From contig NC_018419.1 of the NCBI RefSeq assembly GCF_000287335.1, forward strand, positions 930,001-994,000: DNA of 64,000 nt. The letters run 5' to 3'. The notes under the pieces are model-generated. The model saw only the letters and a program-made list of their open reading frames with translations. It did not search any database and had not been told where the DNA came from. Below are positions 60,674 through 64,000 of this stretch, piece after piece. Each line of letters opens with the position of its first letter. Positions within the stretch are counted from its first letter, which is position 1. Made by a program: the position numbers and the translations under genes. Source of the DNA: a secondary endosymbiont of Ctenarytaina eucalypti. Lineage in GTDB: Bacteria; Pseudomonadota; Gammaproteobacteria; Enterobacterales; Enterobacteriaceae.

Positions 60674-63600
60674 GGCGAACCCTCTTATTTGATGCTTTTT
60701 ACATTACCTGAGCAGTGGCGAAAAGTTTTTTTCACACCAAATCAGATAGTGGATTATGTTCTTTTCCCATTTAACGTCTATGCATCAAATCTGCATTGCT
60801 CGCACATTAACACAATTATTGTTTTTACAGTCCTTATATTGCATGGTAGTAGATTACAGTTGCCTTTTAGGAGACAGAAAACACTGCTAATCTTGCGGGC
60901 ATTGTTTTCAAGAGGGCTCGCTTGATCCTTTTACATTATAGCGTTCACTGTGCTGGCTGAGACGATTCAATATAAAATCCGTTATTCTAGGCTAGAGGGC
61001 TAATAAAGGCAGCAGGAAAGCGCGTCAATTACGTTAGCCTGATTAAACTACTTTTTTTGTCAGCGATGTCTATAAAGAGAGTATGTAGCTTCTGTTCCCA
61101 ATTGAGCGACCGGGCTGAGTGAGCATTTGCCTCCAAAAGATTGCCCTCATTGGGCAACGACCATCGCGATCGCTAATATGCTCGCTGCATCAATCGCTCT
61201 AGAATACATGAATCTATAAGCGGCAGAAATGACTGTTTTACTTATTATGATTACCATCGTCTTCAATAAGGTCAGTGATCATGTCGTAGCGATTATAGTT
61301 CCGATAATTGTTCTGGATAAGAGTTTTTATGTGCTTAGATTATATGATGGTCATCCCAGCCGTCTAGTGGTGATGAATATATTAGACGCCATTAGGGTGT
61401 CAGTCGGTAGAAAAGCGTTTTTGATAAAAAATTGAACCAGCATGCGGCATTACTAAAAGTGTTCTCTAGTTTAGAATATTAAGCATTGCTAGCTACGGTT
61501 CTTGGCTGCGCGTCAAGCATTCATCAGGCGCAGATGACTACCTAGCAAGTATTTGTCACTACGCTCATGAGTAGTGCATCTACTTATTAACCAATGATAA
61601 CATATTTTTTCAGAATGATGAATTCTGCTCAGAGGTTGTTTCAGTACTTAATGTCTCTCAAGATATAATTTTAATAAGTACTGCTACGCCACTTCGGCGG
61701 GCGCAGTGAGTGTCTGATTTTCTGCAACAGTGGAAGGATCGGTCACGTGTTTTTTAATAAAGGGATTGAATGCTGTTATTTTGTTAAACTTATTGATACC
61801 TATAAGGTAGGATACAGTAATTTTTCTGTATGAAAAGCAAAAAACGTATATATACAATCATGATATGATAACAGCTTATAACAACAACGCAGTAATAACG
61901 CCCTAGCACTAAATACTAGTAACATTTATGATACATGCGCTATATATTGACTCTTCTTCGGTTATCCAAATGAGGTACGTTGCATTAAAAGCAACATTGT
62001 TAGACCGTATCTAAACGGTGGCAAGATAGCATTAAATGCGGTTAAATAAAAAGTCTTTTAAGCATGAGATGAAGTGTTTTTTAAAACCTACACTTTTACA
62101 CCAAAGTAAATCCTTAGCATTCCTTACTTCTTAGCTTACAACGCTACCTTTTAGATCGCATATATCACGGATAGCGATGGATGTATGCGTTAGTGATTGC
62201 TTTATCTCAATAGAGCACTGCTCTTGAACAGGCAATCTAACTGTGTGTTTGGTGATCTCAAAGGTATTCGCGGTCATGAAAACATCAAGGCTGGGAATTT
62301 AGCTCTCCATTGCAGATTTACAAAGACCACGTTGACTCGATTTTTAAACTTTAGCAAAGTGCCCGATTAAATTTCCAAGAGACTTATTTTTTGCACAGTA
62401 AGAGCTTAAACATAGTGAAGATTAGCATTTAAAAATGTGAATATTCGGCATAATGTCACTTTACTTCTACTGTTAAATTAACGTGAATGAAATTCAAATT
62501 TCATAATATTAATAAAAAAATAGTTTCGTTTACTCTGCTAATTAGCAACGTATAGTAAGAGATATACACGTATCTTCGCGGATTGATAGCACAGCAGTGC
62601 AATTGATACATAAATGCTACCGAATTTCAGAAAACTGAACTCCACCAAAAAAATTCAGAAAACGTCTTTTTGACCATATCTGTAATATACCGACATGTCA
62701 TCAGACTCGGTTGAGAAAGATAATGCGGCCTAGCGCCCGTCTCGGCGAAGTGCGTTGTGTGTAATAGCAAATAGACCCATATTTATTAAGCGTATTAACG
62801 TGGTTAAAATCAGCATTGCATCATCTGCATTCGCGATACTTGGGAGATGAAGTGTCAGTTATCTATGACGCTTTCTGACTCAAACCGTTATTATTTGGTG
62901 TACGGTACTTTTCGGTGGATTATGTAGCTTTTAGTGACTATGACGTGCATATATGGCGCAGGGTAAAGATATATATTGTCACACTGTGTCATCATATTCA
63001 GCTTTTATCCCTCTAGAGGCGCGTCCAGTTCGTTTCAGAACAATTTTGTTGTATAGGCACTTCTCATAAACGCTAATGTTTTCACAAAACGTGTTTATAC
63101 TGAATCTTCATTGTCTTTTTATATGTACGGAGTAACGCAGAGTCGGTATCTAAGCGATAGCTCAGAAGTTTTAACGTTTGGTCAACGCAACCCCATTAGG
63201 CTCTTATCATCGTCCCAAGCACTGCTTGTATGATCGGTGTTGTGTATTTATTGATAGTTTTATCTGAGTGTCACAGTGTTCAGCTACTGTGTCTACGCAA
63301 AGCGCTCGCTTGCCATACAGCAATACTTGAAGCATGCATGCATACATGATTGCAGTGCACTACGTATCTTGCGAAATTTTTTATACATGCTCTAGTTTGT
63401 AACTTGAAAATTTAGAGTTGCTATAGGGATCATCAGTGGTGATGTACGTAGTACATCTACATCCAGTCTAACCTAATTTTTTTGTTACGTGCTTATTTAA
63501 AATACGGAAAGATAAATAACAAGATTATTCAATTGTTTATGACTATCTTTTTCTATTATTAAATTAATACTCATGATCTGACAAATCAAGCCAAGCCATG

Positions 63601-63844
63601 GCTAACTTTTAATCAAAAAAACTGTGCAACATAGTGTTGTTGTGAAAAACGCTTATGCAGAGTATTTGCAATCGGCGTACCTGCGTGTCCCAAACACCGA
63701 AAATTATTTTTATGGGTTTCATGAGAAGTGTTTATAAAACAGCATTCCATTGATTATAGACCACGCAATGGCTATATATAATTCTGGGATGCCGCCAGCA
63801 CTCACTAGGCAACACGTGAGGCTCACTGTTGACGTCAGTGACTG
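60674..63844. other. Gene desert between pgk and ugpQ
   Basis: About 3.2 kb. epd should begin here on the minus strand but no fragment was found. A GC-richer island at about 61080-61210 is unidentified, and the frame at 61229-61435 (+) has no recognisable similarity. The rest is AT-rich spacer without strong structures. Confidence 0.55.
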
Positions 63845-64000
63845 TCAGGAATTAGCGAAGTCAGCGTCAATGAGATCAATGCGATCGGTGCAAATTGTAT
63901 CGACACCCCATCCCAGGAGGGTTCGGGTACGGTAAGGGCTGTTAACAACCCATCCCAGGACGTGTAGTCCGCTAGCTTTAATGGCCTCGACCCGATTTTC
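63845..64000 (-). CDS. ugpQ: Glycerophosphodiester phosphodiesterase, cytoplasmic (C-terminal end)
   Basis: The last 51 codons of a gene running off the right edge; it is not evident as a complete frame because the start lies outside. The residues show A-GLHVLGWVVNSP-R...LL-WGVD-ICTDRIDLI, matching the C-terminal barrel strand pattern of UgpQ (VNKPQRAAELLRWGVD and ICTDAIDVI). UgpQ hydrolyses glycerophosphodiesters to glycerol-3-phosphate and alcohols. Whether the rest of the gene is intact cannot be seen. Confidence 0.88.
   Translation of the reverse strand, partial: ENRVEAIKASGLHVLGWVVNSPYRTRTLLGWGVDTICTDRIDLIDADFANS

Overview
The window comes from a host-restricted member of the Enterobacterales, most likely an insect endosymbiont in mid-stage genome reduction. 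Every intact gene closely resembles an Escherichia coli/Sodalis-type orthologue (the ATP synthase c subunit appears identical to the E. coli protein from memory), yet only about half of the bases are coding. The rest is AT-rich sequence with no insertion sequences, phages, CRISPR arrays or other accessory genes. Genes are clearly more GC-rich than the spacers. A Sodalis-allied symbiont (for example of mealybugs or adelgids) is my best guess, but the species cannot be fixed from this window alone.

Layout, left to right. 1-2.4 kb: 3' truncated dnaX (-), priC (+) and a possible rsmS remnant. 2.4-5.2 kb: desert. 5.2-12.2 kb: a block collinear with E. coli: argU tRNA (-), folD (+), possible ybcJ relic, cysS (-), ppiB relic, lpxH, purE, purK (+). 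13.5-14.7 kb: ubiF. 16.0-21.8 kb: tolQ-tolR-tolA-tolB, then a 1.1-kb gap, then pal-cpoB. 23.3-27.4 kb: the macromolecular synthesis operon rpsU-dnaG-rpoD (-). 27.4-33.4 kb: a 6-kb desert. 33.4-40.05 kb: atpBEFHAGDC (-), without a recognisable atpI. 42.0-43.9 kb: mnmG (-), followed at 44.0-44.2 kb by a recognisable replication origin oriC. 46.0-49.4 kb: glmU-glmS (+). 50.0-50.8 kb: ydiY (-), alone in a desert. 53.7-56.4 kb: dapA-bamC-purC (+). 58.3-60.7 kb: pgk-fbaA (-). 60.7-63.8 kb: desert. Right edge: the C-terminal end of ugpQ (-).

What survives is core machinery: replication (DnaX, DnaG, PriC, oriC), transcription (RpoD), translation (CysS, S21, tRNA-Arg, MnmG), ATP synthesis, glycolysis, purine biosynthesis (PurE, PurK, PurC), one-carbon metabolism (FolD), lysine/diaminopimelate synthesis (DapA), UDP-GlcNAc synthesis (GlmS, GlmU), lipid A (LpxH), ubiquinone (UbiF) and envelope maintenance (Tol-Pal, CpoB, BamC). 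The cell therefore probably keeps an outer membrane, peptidoglycan and aerobic respiration.

I see no novel gene system. The observations most worth checking are: an oriC whose internal spacing matches E. coli within about 1 bp up to the R2 region, but which has lost nearly all GATC sites and its right half; a gene order that implies an inversion carrying oriC; a set of long perfect or near-perfect inverted repeats isolated in gene deserts; GTG/TTG/TTG starts for tolQ/R/A with a shortened TolA; a split tol-pal operon; and decaying relics of ppiB, ybcJ and possibly rsmS and atpI still in their ancestral positions.
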